A program made the translations under genes and the position numbers. Shown piece after piece: positions 52,312 through 61,462 of a DNA stretch of 64,000 nt (position 1 is its first letter; each line of letters opens with the position of its first letter). The notes beneath the pieces were generated by a model. That model searched no databases. It worked only from the letters and a program-made list of their open reading frames with translations, and had not been told where the DNA came from. Source of the stretch: Bradyrhizobium australiense (GTDB lineage: Bacteria > Pseudomonadota > Alphaproteobacteria > Rhizobiales > Xanthobacteraceae); NCBI RefSeq assembly GCF_013114825.1, contig NZ_JAAVLX010000007.1, positions 496,001 to 560,000 of the forward strand, read 5' to 3'.

Positions 52312-53820
52312 ATGGAAACCCTTATCAACGTAGCCCATGGTTTTGGCGTCGCGCTTTTGCCGATCAACCTGCTCTATTGTTTCATCGGCGTCTTCATTGG
52401 CACGCTGGTCGGCGTGCTCCCCGGCATCGGCCCGATCTCGGCGATGTCGCTCCTGCTTCCGATTACGCTGTCAGGGACGCCGGAGTCCGGCATCATCATG
52501 ATGGCCGGCATCTATTACGGCTCGATGTATGGCGGCTCCACCACCTCGATCCTGGTCAACATTCCCGGCGAGGCCGCTTCCGTCGTCACATGCATCGACG
52601 GGCATCAGATGGCGAAACAGGGCCGCGCGGGACCTGCGCTCGGCATCGCCGCATTCGGCTCGTTCATTGCCGGCACCTTCGCGCTGATCGCGCTGATGCT
52701 GGTGGCGCCGAAGCTCGCCAGCGTCGCGATCGCTTTCGGGCCTGCGGAATATTTCAGCCTGATGGTGCTAGGACTCGTGGTGCTGACCTTCCTGACGCAG
52801 GGCTCAATGGCGAAAGCGCTGCTGATGGCCTGCACCGGCGTTGTGCTCGGCTTGATCGGGCTAGACAGCATCACCGCGCAACCCCGCCTGACCTTCGGCC
52901 GGGTCGAACTGATCGACGGCATCGGGCTGGTCCCGGTCGTTATGGGTCTGTTCGGCATCGCCGAGGTGCTGCTCAACACCGAACAGGTCATCAAACGCGA
53001 CATCATGAACACCCGGATCACGCATCTGCTGCCAAGCAGAGCGGACTGGAAGGCCAGCGCTGGCCCGATATCGCGCGGAACGATCATGGGATTCCTGCTC
53101 GGCATCCTGCCGGGCGGGGGCGCGGTGGTCGCCTCCTTTGGGTCGTATGCGCTGGAGAAGCGGCTGTCCAAGACACCGGAGCGCTTTGGCACCGGCGCAA
53201 TCGAGGGCGTCGCGGGACCCGAAGCCGCCAACAACGCGGCCGCCGGCGGCGCCTTCATTCCGCTGATGACGCTCGGCATTCCGCCGAATGTGGTGATGGC
53301 GCTGCTGCTCGGCGCCTTCGTCATTCACGGGCTGCAGCCGGGTCCGCTGATGATCACGCAAAACCCGGGCCTGTTCTGGGGCATCGTCGCCAGCATGTAT
53401 ATCGGCAATCTGATGCTGCTGGTGCTCAATCTGCCGATGATCGGCATGTGGGTGCAACTTCTCAAGCTGCCCTACAACATCCTGTTCCCGCTGATCATCC
53501 TGTTCACCATCATCGGCGTCTATTGCAGCAGCAATAATGTTTTCGACGTCTATGTGATGATCGCGTTCGGCGTTATCGGCTATTTCATGCGCAAGCTCGG
53601 CTACGAGCCGGCGCCGTTGGTGCTGGCCTTCGTGCTGGGGCCGATGCTGGAGAACAATTTGCGCAAGTCGTTGATCCTCTCCCAGGGCGATTTGATGACC
53701 TTCGTCGAGCGGCCGATTTCGGCCGCGTGTCTTCTGTTCGCGGTCGCGCTGCTGATTGGCCCGTTGCTGCCGGCGCTGCGCAAGAAGCGCGAACTGGTCG
53801 CGCTGGATGAGGGGGCATGA
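52312..53820 (+). CDS. tctA: tripartite tricarboxylate transporter large membrane subunit
   Basis: A 502-residue protein with about 11-12 membrane segments. TctA signatures: GTLVGVLPGIGPISAMSLLLP near the N-terminus, GSMYGGSTTSILVNIPGEAAS and, in the second half, GVAGPEAANNAAAGGAFIP. It forms the Na+- or H+-coupled carboxylate channel with TctB and TctC. Confidence 0.95.
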   Translation: METLINVAHGFGVALLPINLLYCFIGVFIGTLVGVLPGIGPISAMSLLLPITLSGTPESGIIMMAGIYYGSMYGGSTTSILVNIPGEAASVVTCIDGHQMAKQGRAGPALGIAAFGSFIAGTFALIALMLVAPKLASVAIAFGPAEYFSLMVLGLVVLTFLTQGSMAKALLMACTGVVLGLIGLDSITAQPRLTFGRVELIDGIGLVPVVMGLFGIAEVLLNTEQVIKRDIMNTRITHLLPSRADWKASAGPISRGTIMGFLLGILPGGGAVVASFGSYALEKRLSKTPERFGTGAIEGVAGPEAANNAAAGGAFIPLMTLGIPPNVVMALLLGAFVIHGLQPGPLMITQNPGLFWGIVASMYIGNLMLLVLNLPMIGMWVQLLKLPYNILFPLIILFTIIGVYCSSNNVFDVYVMIAFGVIGYFMRKLGYEPAPLVLAFVLGPMLENNLRKSLILSQGDLMTFVERPISAACLLFAVALLIGPLLPALRKKRELVALDEGA

Positions 53821-53822
53821 AC

Positions 53823-53962
53823 TCTCCCTCCCTCTCCCCACTTTCGCGGGGGGAGGGTCGGGGTGAGGGGCTCTATCCACGAGCGCTGCACACGGTGAAC
53901 CTGTACCCCCTCACCCGGAGCGCTTCGTGCTCCGACCTCTCGCCGCAAGCGGAGCGAGGCTA
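53823..53962. repeat. GC-rich palindromic element between convergent genes
   Basis: CTCCCTCTCCCCAC...GGGGGGAGGGTCGGGGTGA and a further CCGGAGCGC / GCGCTCCGG-like and CTCGCCGCAAGC arm follow tctA. This resembles the 2081-2250 and 32008-32052 elements. It may act as terminator for tctA and the M20 peptidase. Confidence 0.5.
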
Positions 53963-53993
53963 GGTCCGATCCGATCTCTTATCTACGCAACAG

Positions 53994-55379
53994 CTAAAGT
54001 ACCTTCTTCATCTCGCCGAGGTCCCAGAAGATCCCTGCCATGATCGCCAGCGCCTCTTCCGTCACCGGCAGCAGGATGTGCTCGTCCGGCGCATGCTGCG
54101 AACAACCGGGATAGGAATGCGGCACCCAGATCGTCGGTAGCCCCAGCCCTTCGGCGAACACGTCGTTGGGCAGCGAGCCGCCGAAATTCGGCAGGATCGC
54201 CGGCGCCTTGCCGGTGGTCTGCCGGATCGAGTTCGCGGTCCAGTTCACCCAGGGGCTGTCGACATCGGTGCGCGAGGCGGCGAAGCGCTGCGCGCCGCTG
54301 ACTTCCACCATTGGAAAGCCGTTGGCATGCAGATGAGCGCGCACGGCGTCGATGACCTCTTCATACTTGGTGCCGACGACGAAACGGAGCTGCAGCACGG
54401 CATTGGCGCGCCCGGGAATGGCGTTGGCCGGTTTCTCGATACTGCCGGACGACATCGCCAGAACTTCCAGCGTATTCCAGGCAAACAGGCGCTCCGCCGG
54501 CGACAGCCCTTCCTCGCCCCAGTCTTGCGCCAGCGCCGGCTCGTCGGCGGTTGGCTCGACCTTCACATCCGCAAGTGCCGCGCGGACGGCGTTTGAGATC
54601 CGCGGCGGCTTGAGCGCGTCGAGCCTTATGCGTCCCTTGCCGTCGACAAGGCTTGCGATCGCGTTGCAAAGGATCGTCGCGGGATTGACGAGGACGCCGC
54701 CCCAATTGCCGGAATGGTGGCCGCCTTCGCGCAAATTGACATCGAGGTGAATGCGATTGCCGCCGCGGCAGCCGAGAAAGATCGTCGGCCGATCGGCCGA
54801 GAGCCGCGGCCCGTCCGACGCCAGGAACAGATCGGCCTTCAGCTCCTCGCGATGGGCTTCGCATACCTGCCGCAGATCGGGCGAACCGATCTCCTCGCCG
54901 GTCTCGATGATGAATTTGGCGTTGAAGCCGAGCCTGCCGCCGCGGGTCTCGCGTACGGCGCGCAACGCGGCGAGATTGATGCTGTGCTGCCCCTTGTTGT
55001 CGGCGGTGCCGCGGCCATAGACGCGCTCGCCCTTGGTCGTGACCTGCCACGGATCGAGATTGTCGCGCCATTCGCCTTCCATGCCGTCGACGACGTCGCC
55101 ATGGCCATAGGTGAGCACGGTCGGCAGCGAGGCGTCCTCGCGATAGTCCGCCAGCAGATACGGGCCCTTGCCGGTCGGCGATTCAATCAGGCGGGTGGAG
55201 AAGTCGAGCGCGGCGAACGCCGGCTGAAGGTCATCGACGAGATAGGCGCGCAACGCCTCGCCGCTGCCGGGATTCTGGCTCTCGGTCCGATATCCAACCC
55301 TGCGGCCGAGCTCGGCGAGAAACGCGCCGGAATGAAGATGCTCACGTGCCCGCGCAATCGCGTCGGCTCTATCAGCCAT
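53994..55379 (-). CDS. M20 family metallopeptidase
   Basis: A 461-residue di-zinc peptidase. Metal and catalytic motifs: YGHGDVVDG (His93, Asp95), YGRGTADNKGQH (bridging Asp127), and ETGEEIGSPDL (Glu162 catalytic, Glu163 metal). A dimerisation domain sits in the middle (about 205-340). Members are carboxypeptidases, dipeptidases or amide/carbamate hydrolases. No signal peptide. It is convergent with tctA and divergent from the monooxygenase. Confidence 0.9.
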   Translation of the reverse strand: MADRADAIARAREHLHSGAFLAELGRRVGYRTESQNPGSGEALRAYLVDDLQPAFAALDFSTRLIESPTGKGPYLLADYREDASLPTVLTYGHGDVVDGMEGEWRDNLDPWQVTTKGERVYGRGTADNKGQHSINLAALRAVRETRGGRLGFNAKFIIETGEEIGSPDLRQVCEAHREELKADLFLASDGPRLSADRPTIFLGCRGGNRIHLDVNLREGGHHSGNWGGVLVNPATILCNAIASLVDGKGRIRLDALKPPRISNAVRAALADVKVEPTADEPALAQDWGEEGLSPAERLFAWNTLEVLAMSSGSIEKPANAIPGRANAVLQLRFVVGTKYEEVIDAVRAHLHANGFPMVEVSGAQRFAASRTDVDSPWVNWTANSIRQTTGKAPAILPNFGGSLPNDVFAEGLGLPTIWVPHSYPGCSQHAPDEHILLPVTEEALAIMAGIFWDLGEMKKVL

Positions 55380-55565
55380 ATTTCTTTCCTTTGTTCGCTA
55401 ACGTGTGGGGCGCAACCTATCGGGATAAGCCGCCCGCTGGAAGTGGCAGGGGCCCGCCGAATGGGCCTTGCTAAACGCAGCGAGGATGCAACAATTTCAG
55501 GCAACAGCCCGGCGCTTAACCGGGCAAATGCGCGAGGGAACTCTGCGCGCTTCGAGGTACGCGTC

Positions 55566-56954
55566 ATGACAAAACAAATCCGGCTCAACGCCTTCGCCAT
55601 GAATTGCGTGGCGCATCAATCGCCGGGACTCTGGACCCATCCGCGCGACCGCACCCTCGACTATAACCGCCTGCCTTATTGGCTCGATCTGGCGAAGACG
55701 CTGGAGCGCGGCCGGTTCGACGGGCTGTTTCTCGCCGACGTGCTCGGTGTGTACGACGTGTTCGGTAACAGCCCGGACGCCGCCCTGCGCAATGCCGCGC
55801 AGACGCCGGCCAACGAACCCCTGATGCTGATCCCGGCGATGGCGGCGGTCACGCAGAATCTCGGCTTCGGCGTCACCAGCAATCTTTCCTTCGAGCCGCC
55901 CTACCCGTTTGCACGGAGAATGTCGACGCTCGATCATCTCACGGAGGGACGCGTCGGCTGGAACGTAGTGACCGGCTATCTCGACAGCGCCGCCCGCGGC
56001 GCCGGCAAGGATAAGCAGACTGCGCATGACGACCGCTACGACATTGCGCATGAATACATGGAACTGGTCTACAAGCTCTGGGAAGGAAGCTGGGAAGACG
56101 ACGCCGTGCTACGTGACCGCGCGCGCGGCATTTTTGCCGATCCGTCGAAAGTGCATCGGATTGAGCATGAAGGCGCCAACTACAAGCTCAACGCCATTCA
56201 TTTGAGCGAGCCGTCGCCGCAGCGGACGCCGGTGCTCTACCAGGCCGGCACCTCGCCGCGCGGACGAAAGTTCGCAGCCCAGCATGCCGAATGCGTGTTC
56301 ATGTCGGGCCCGTCGGCCAAGATCATCGGGCCGCGGGTTGCCGCGATCCGTACCCTGGCGCAGGAGATTGGGCGCAACCCCGCCGAAATCCTGATGTTCT
56401 CCATGATGACCATCATTCTCGGCCGCACCGAGGCAGAGGCAAAAGCGAAATATGCCGACTACCGCAAGCACATTGCCCCCGAAGGCGCGCTGGCGCTGAT
56501 GTCGGGCTGGACCGGAGTGGATTTCTCGACCTACGACCTCGACCAGGAAGTGCGCCATGTCCAGAACGATGCCGGCCGCACCGCGCTGGACAACGTCACC
56601 CGCGCCGATCCTGATAGGGTCTGGACCGTGCGCGAAGTCGTCGAGCATGTCGGCATCGGCGGCGCCGGACCAGTCGTGGTCGGCACGCCCGAAAAGGTTG
56701 CCGACGACATCGAGGCCTGGTTTGAGCAGACCGATGTCGACGGCCTCAACGTCGCGTTCGCTACCTCGCCCGGCGATTTTGAGGATATCGCCGACATGCT
56801 GGTGCCTGAACTGACAAGGCGCGGCCGGTACAAGAGCGAATATGCGAAGGGAACGCTGCGCGAGAAGCTGTTCGGCACAGGCCGCGCACGGCTGACAGAG
56901 CAGCATCCGGCCGCGAGATTTCGCCCGCATGGAGCGGCGAAAGCGGCGGAGTAA
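55566..56954 (+). CDS. LLM-class flavin-dependent monooxygenase (NtaA/DszA type)
   Basis: A 462-residue luciferase-like monooxygenase from ATG 55566. Motifs: FDGLFLADVLGVYDVF, SNLSFEPPYPFARRMSTLDH, GRVGWNVVTGYLDSAARG and PVLYQAGTSPRGRKFAAQHA. FMNH2 from a separate reductase is expected; none lies nearby. Substrates in the family include nitrilotriacetate and sulfur heterocycles. This is the intact relative of the frameshifted gene at 39621. Upstream open frame is a shadow of the peptidase gene. Confidence 0.9.
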   Translation: MTKQIRLNAFAMNCVAHQSPGLWTHPRDRTLDYNRLPYWLDLAKTLERGRFDGLFLADVLGVYDVFGNSPDAALRNAAQTPANEPLMLIPAMAAVTQNLGFGVTSNLSFEPPYPFARRMSTLDHLTEGRVGWNVVTGYLDSAARGAGKDKQTAHDDRYDIAHEYMELVYKLWEGSWEDDAVLRDRARGIFADPSKVHRIEHEGANYKLNAIHLSEPSPQRTPVLYQAGTSPRGRKFAAQHAECVFMSGPSAKIIGPRVAAIRTLAQEIGRNPAEILMFSMMTIILGRTEAEAKAKYADYRKHIAPEGALALMSGWTGVDFSTYDLDQEVRHVQNDAGRTALDNVTRADPDRVWTVREVVEHVGIGGAGPVVVGTPEKVADDIEAWFEQTDVDGLNVAFATSPGDFEDIADMLVPELTRRGRYKSEYAKGTLREKLFGTGRARLTEQHPAARFRPHGAAKAAE

Positions 56955-56957
56955 CTC

Positions 56958-57075
56958 GTAGAGTGGGAAGGCGCACTTGCGCCGTGCCCACCATCTACAT
57001 CGTTTCTGAATGGTGGGCACGCTTCCGCCTTCGCTCGTTGAGCTACGGCGGACGGGGTCGCTTTGCCCACTCTAC
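56958..57075. repeat. repeat family B, copy 3
   Basis: GTAGAGTGGGAAGGCGCAC to GGTCGCTTTGCCCACTCTAC; the ends are inverted repeats of each other, as in copies at 11426 and 15233. It lies between convergent genes. Confidence 0.8.
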
Positions 57076-57092
57076 GATTTCGCAATAACGGC

Positions 57093-58757
57093 TCAGTTCA
57101 CCGCATTGCTCACGACGATCTCGATCAGCTTTGCGCCGGGGCGGCTGAAGGCCGACGACAACACCGACTTCAACTGACCGGGATCAGTCACCTTCGTCGC
57201 TTCCAACCCCAGCGACTTCGCCACGCCCGTAAAATCCACCGGGGGATCGACAAAATCCATGCCGACATAATGATCATCGCCGTGAAAGGCGAGCAGCCGC
57301 TGCTTGATGATGCGGTAACCGCCATTGTTGACGATGACGAATGTCAGCGGCAGCTTGTGGTTCGCCGCGGTCCACAGCGACTGGATCGAATACATCGCGC
57401 TGCCGTCGCCGGAGTAACACACGACGGGCCGCTGCGGATGGGCGAGGCTGACGCCGACGGACGCCGGCAGTCCCCAGCCGATGCCGCCCGAGGCGAGCGC
57501 ATGATAGCCATAGCGTTCGCGGTGCGGGCGTAGCGCGATCATCTGCCGCGACGACGTCAATCCTTCGTCGACCAGGATCGCGTTGTCGGGCATCGCCTCG
57601 ACCACTTGCAGCGCCAGCCAGTCCGGATCGATCGGCGAGGTGTCGGCATGTTTCGCAATCTGTTCGACCAGCGGCTTGCGCCGGGCCGTCCAGTTCTTGG
57701 AGGCGAGTGCGTCCAATCCCTGCTTCGCGCGCGCCTGAAGCGCGCTGCCGCCCGAAGCCTTCAGTGCCGGCACCAGGACGCGCAAAGTTTCCCGCACATC
57801 GGCCTTGAGCGCGATGTCTGCGCCGTAGTTCCTGGCGAGGTCGTGATCGACGAGGCCAACCTGCACGATCGAAAGCCCGTCCGGCAACGGATCGACTTCG
57901 CTGTAGACGGACATCCGCAAGGGATCGCCGCCGAGCGCAATGAGGAGATCGTAGGGCGCGAGTGTATCGCGGGCGATCTTCTGGATGCGCGCCAGCGCGC
58001 CCATGAAGCACGGACTTTCGGACAAGAAATGCGCGCCATAGGGCGTCGACGACTGGTACGCCGGGCAGCCCAGCGTTTCCGCCAGTTGCGCTGCCTCCTG
58101 CAACGCATCGCTCTTGACGATCTCGTCACCGACGATGATCACGGGCCGCTCTGCTTTCAGGATGCGGCCGGTGAGCGTCTGCAGCGACTCTTCCGACGGC
58201 TTGACGCGGGTATCGACGCGGGTGGAGCGGCCAAGCTCGATGCCGGCTTCGGAATTAAGAATATCGCCCGGCAGCGAGATGAACACCGGCCCCGTCGGTG
58301 GCGTGGTCGCGATCTTGGCGGCGCGGCGCACAATCCGCGGCAGATCCTCCAGCCGCGTCACCTCCACCGCCCATTTCACCAGCGGCGCGGCCATCTGCAC
58401 CAGCGGACCATAGAGCACCGGCTCCGTCAGGCCGTGGCCCTGCTCCTGCTGGCCGGCGGTCAGGATCAGCGGCGTGCCGGTAAAGCTGGCGTTGTAGAGC
58501 GAGCCCATGGCGTTGCCGAGCCCGGGCGCGACATGGACGTTGCAGGCAACGAGTTTTCCGGAGGCGCGGCTGAAACCGTCGGCCATGGCGACGACGAGGC
58601 TCTCCTGCATCGCCATCACATAGGTGAGGTCGGGATGGTCCTTCAGCGCGTGCATGATCGGCAGTTCAGTCGTGCCGGGATTGCCGAACAGATGCGTAAC
58701 GCCCTCGTCTTTCAGCAATGCCAGGAATGCCGAACGGCCGGTGATCTTGTTCTTCAT
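57093..58757 (-). CDS. ThDP-dependent decarboxylase (acetolactate synthase / benzoylformate decarboxylase family)
   Basis: A 554-residue three-domain enzyme from ATG 58757 (GGAGG upstream). N-terminal PYR domain: HLFGNPGTTELPIMHAL and catalytic Glu52 (MAMQESLVVAM). Middle domain: ERPVIIVGDEIV. PP domain: GDGSAMYSIQSLWTAANHK with the NNGGYRI end of the thiamine diphosphate motif. The sequence is closer to benzoylformate-decarboxylase-like enzymes than to housekeeping IlvB, and no IlvH subunit is adjacent. It would decarboxylate or carboligate a 2-keto acid. Confidence 0.85.
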   Translation of the reverse strand: MKNKITGRSAFLALLKDEGVTHLFGNPGTTELPIMHALKDHPDLTYVMAMQESLVVAMADGFSRASGKLVACNVHVAPGLGNAMGSLYNASFTGTPLILTAGQQEQGHGLTEPVLYGPLVQMAAPLVKWAVEVTRLEDLPRIVRRAAKIATTPPTGPVFISLPGDILNSEAGIELGRSTRVDTRVKPSEESLQTLTGRILKAERPVIIVGDEIVKSDALQEAAQLAETLGCPAYQSSTPYGAHFLSESPCFMGALARIQKIARDTLAPYDLLIALGGDPLRMSVYSEVDPLPDGLSIVQVGLVDHDLARNYGADIALKADVRETLRVLVPALKASGGSALQARAKQGLDALASKNWTARRKPLVEQIAKHADTSPIDPDWLALQVVEAMPDNAILVDEGLTSSRQMIALRPHRERYGYHALASGGIGWGLPASVGVSLAHPQRPVVCYSGDGSAMYSIQSLWTAANHKLPLTFVIVNNGGYRIIKQRLLAFHGDDHYVGMDFVDPPVDFTGVAKSLGLEATKVTDPGQLKSVLSSAFSRPGAKLIEIVVSNAVN

Positions 58758-59203
58758 TTTTCCTCCCGCCCGCCGCTTCGATGACGTGCGGGGCGGAAGC
58801 AGAAGACCAAACTTGGCACGTGTAAGCAATGGAGGGCGGTCATGGCTGCTCTGCACAGACATTTTCCGTGTCGCGGGCGCCGTGTAGCGCGGCAGTGGTA
58901 CACTGCGGGACTCAGACACAAATCGCGAAAACAACCCCATGCAAAGTAGAATGGGACCCGGCTCGCAGCACTCAGGCCGCTTGCGTCCGACGCACGAGAT
59001 GGTCCGTCGTCACGGCCTCGTGCCGCTCTAGGCCGTGTACTCATTAAGCGACTGACTGATGTCCGCTCAACCTCAACAGCGGCGGAATAGCGGACACAGC
59101 CCGATGTCGCAGGAGGGCCAAAAGCAGTCCTGGTCAGTTGAGTTGCGCTATCGCGTTGTTTCCCGTTAAATCACAGGGCGTCAGTGCGACCGGAGTGCGG
59201 GCT
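58758..59203. other. 446-bp region without a confident gene
   Basis: It includes the promoter side of the decarboxylase and, at 59060-59096, an inverted repeat TGTCCGCT / AGCGGACA with a 21-base loop. Base use turns visibly less GC-rich from about 58900. No coding sequence seen. Confidence 0.5.
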
Positions 59204-59491
59204 GTGACAGACTACCTAAAAATTTCACTCATAATCGGTGCAATCGGATTGCTCGGACCGTCGATTGTGTTTTCGGTCGCTAGTGTGCATTGGCCGTTGC
59301 ATAAAGCCGCCAACGCGACATTCCTGTTCAGTGGGGTAGTTCTGTGCGGCTGGCTCGCCTTTCTTGGCTTGGGCTTATATCAGGAGGGCGTCGGCGTGTT
59401 TCGATTTTTCATTCCATGCCTTCCGGTAATTTTGATCGGAGCCTATGGCGGGCTGGTGTACGTCTGTTCGTATCTTAATCCGTGCATGTAG
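59204..59491 (+). CDS. small membrane protein, possibly acquired
   Basis: A 95-residue protein from GTG 59204 (GGAG at about 59192), reading VTDYLKISLIIGAIGLL. Three hydrophobic segments (about 5-25, 37-57, 67-87) leave almost nothing outside the membrane. Codons are less GC-biased (att, ttg, cat, aaa) than in neighbouring genes. No family recognised. A longer upstream start at 59138 is possible. Confidence 0.45.
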   Translation: MTDYLKISLIIGAIGLLGPSIVFSVASVHWPLHKAANATFLFSGVVLCGWLAFLGLGLYQEGVGVFRFFIPCLPVILIGAYGGLVYVCSYLNPCM

Positions 59492-59711
59492 TAATCTAGC
59501 CAGCGTCTGATTTGGGTCATGAGCGCCGTTTTGCCGGCCAAGCGGTCACTTCCGGTCTACCCTGAGTAGCAGACGTTGTGACCGGCTGTTTGCACGTCCC
59601 TGAAGGGCCAATAAGGGACGGCGGCGCCATCTCAATCGTGCTAAATTCACCTTTGTCCATCTGATGGCGGACGGGCCGAGCGTTGCAGCATCTTTTGACT
59701 ATGGAGGAAAC

Positions 59712-60512
59712 GTGGCAAATAGCCTTCGCGATCGAGCTTCCGCGATGCCGGCCTATCCAGATATGCAGGGGAAGGTTGTGCTTATCACCGGGGGTAGTAG
59801 TGGTATCGGTCTCGCCACAGCCGGCGCGTTTGCACGTCAGGGGGCAAAAGTTGTGATCGCAAGCCGGAGGGAAGCCACGGCCAAAACTGCGCTCAAGCAG
59901 CTTGCAGCGCTGGGCGATGCACACTGGTTTCCGGTTGATACGACTGATGGCAAGGCTGTCGGGCGTCTGATGGATGCGATCATGAAAATGCATGGTTGCC
60001 TCGACTACGCATTCAACAATGGCGGAAGTAGTGGACGATCGGCTCCGGTTGCTAAGATGTCGGAGGACGCCTGGCGCAAGACGATCGATGGATTCCTGAC
60101 ATCGGTGTTTTTGTGCATGAATGCCGAAATCGCAGCAATGATGGACCCGAGCAAATCCGTGATCGTCAACAATGCGTCGGTCGACGGATTGCGGGGCTAT
60201 CCGTTTCCTGGCGGAGCAGCCTACTCAGCGGCAAAGCACGGCGTGATTGGCCTCACCCGCAGTGCTGCGCTGGAGCATGCCGCCCAAGGTCCTCGCATCT
60301 GCGCTGTTGCGCCCGGGTGGATAAACACCCCGCCCGTCGCGAATTGGATGAAGCGAGACGAGGACGTTGCCAAGGCGATCACGAAGCAAACGCCTCGTGG
60401 AAGCATAGGAACAGCGGATGAAGTAGCCGCGGCCGTGCTTTGGCTCTGTTCCGAGGCCAGCTCATTTGCTGTAGGAACGGTCTTAGCAATCGACGGCGGT
60501 TATCTTGCGTAA
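59712..60512 (+). CDS. short-chain dehydrogenase/reductase (SDR)
   Basis: A 266-residue classical SDR. GTG 59712 has GGAGGAAA at 5 bases; ATG 59745 or 59664 are alternatives. NAD(P) motif TGGSSGIGLA, NNGGSSG, catalytic NNASVDG Ser and YSAAKHG Tyr/Lys, and the PGWINTP loop. C-terminus GTVLAIDGGYLA is typical. Substrate unknown. Codon use is less GC-biased (ggt, gtt, agt, gct), like the small membrane gene upstream, which suggests transfer. Confidence 0.85.
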   Translation: MANSLRDRASAMPAYPDMQGKVVLITGGSSGIGLATAGAFARQGAKVVIASRREATAKTALKQLAALGDAHWFPVDTTDGKAVGRLMDAIMKMHGCLDYAFNNGGSSGRSAPVAKMSEDAWRKTIDGFLTSVFLCMNAEIAAMMDPSKSVIVNNASVDGLRGYPFPGGAAYSAAKHGVIGLTRSAALEHAAQGPRICAVAPGWINTPPVANWMKRDEDVAKAITKQTPRGSIGTADEVAAAVLWLCSEASSFAVGTVLAIDGGYLA

Positions 60513-60530
60513 GCCAGGCCCAAGCCTGGC
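60513..60530 (+). terminator. hairpin directly after the SDR stop
   Basis: GCCAGGC and GCCTGGC form a perfect 7-bp stem with loop CCAA immediately after the TAA. No T-tract follows, so it is either a weak terminator or an mRNA end stabiliser. Confidence 0.45.
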
Positions 60531-60753
60531 GGCTGCGGCGCGATGGTTCAGGCTATCTCACGTCCGTTGCGGGTCAAGAACGACAAAGCTCAGGGTGAGC
60601 ATAATAGGTCCGCTTTCGGGTGCATAGCGTCCGACCCGCTCCTTGGCGGGCCACGTTGAGCCGGACTGTCTTGCCGTGATTCAAGCCCCTTATCGCCTTC
60701 GTCCAGTTCGCATCCATCCGGCTATGGCTGGCTGCGCGTAGTGGGTCCACGCT

Positions 60754-61266
60754 CTAGACCATCCCTTCACGATCCGCCCGCTTCTTCTTTTTCGAGCGCT
60801 GCCAGACCACGCCGGGATATCCCTTCAGCGGCACCAGCGGTTCGCCGGTATAGGCCCATTCCTGCAATTCCTCGATCGCGATGTGATAGAGCGGCTGGCG
60901 GCCAGTGCGGCCGGAGAACAGCGCGCGGGGGATGTTGACCATGTGCGGCGAGCGCGGACGCTCATAGACGATCGGCGTGCCGCAATTGGAGCAAAAACTG
61001 CGCACGGTCTTGGTGGCGTCGTCTTCGTACCGTGTGAGACTGGCCTTGCCCCTGGTGATGCGGAAGCGCTTGCGCCAGCTTCCGACATAGGTTGCGTAGG
61101 CCGCACCATGCGCGCGGCGGCTCGCGGGCGAATGATCGTGCCAGGCCCAGCGCGCCGGCACGTCGATCTCGATGGCGATCTTACCGCACAGGCATTGGCC
61201 GGCGGCAGGCTTGCCGAGTGATACGGCTTTGCTTTTCTTCTTTTCTGGTTCTTCTTCCGGAAACAT
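60754..61266 (-). CDS. GFA-fold protein lacking the central zinc cysteines
   Basis: A 170-residue protein. ATG 61266 is preferred (GAGAGGG 5 bases upstream) over ATG 61287. It keeps the first and last zinc pairs of the glutathione-dependent formaldehyde-activating family, QCLCG (Cys25, Cys27) and CSNCGTPI (Cys92, Cys95). Between them the usual CHCxxCRR is HDHSPASRR, so three cysteines are replaced. RAHGAAYATYVG after it is as in the family. Binding of glutathione-type thiols is therefore uncertain. Lys-rich ends suggest a soluble protein. Confidence 0.75.
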   Translation of the reverse strand: MFPEEEPEKKKSKAVSLGKPAAGQCLCGKIAIEIDVPARWAWHDHSPASRRAHGAAYATYVGSWRKRFRITRGKASLTRYEDDATKTVRSFCSNCGTPIVYERPRSPHMVNIPRALFSGRTGRQPLYHIAIEELQEWAYTGEPLVPLKGYPGVVWQRSKKKKRADREGMV

Positions 61267-61319
61267 TTTGTCCCTCTCGGCGAACATGTCGCCCGGATGA
61301 AGCGAAGCGACGAATATAC

Positions 61320-61424
61320 CGTTATTCCGGGATGGTGCGTTAGCACCAGACCCGGACTCTCGAGATTCTCAGGTGCGCAATTGCGCACCATAGTTCGATG
61401 CTTCGCATCGCCCCGGAATGACGG
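61320..61424 (-). repeat. repeat family A, copy 4
   Basis: In inverted orientation to the other copies: CCAGACCCGGACTCTCGAG, AGGTGCGCAATTGCGCACC, TAGTTCGATGCTTCGCATCG, CCCCGGAATGACGG. It includes the perfect palindrome GTGCGCAATTGCGCAC and lies between the Old Yellow Enzyme 3' end and the GFA-like gene. Confidence 0.85.
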
Positions 61425-61462
61425 TTTACTCTTCGCCTACGCTCATCCGGACTACGATCTTC

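Noticed and set aside
54714..56954. A 746-codon frame including the second monooxygenase
   Set aside because: The first 284 codons are antisense to the M20 peptidase and the intergenic region; the family start is ATG 55566.
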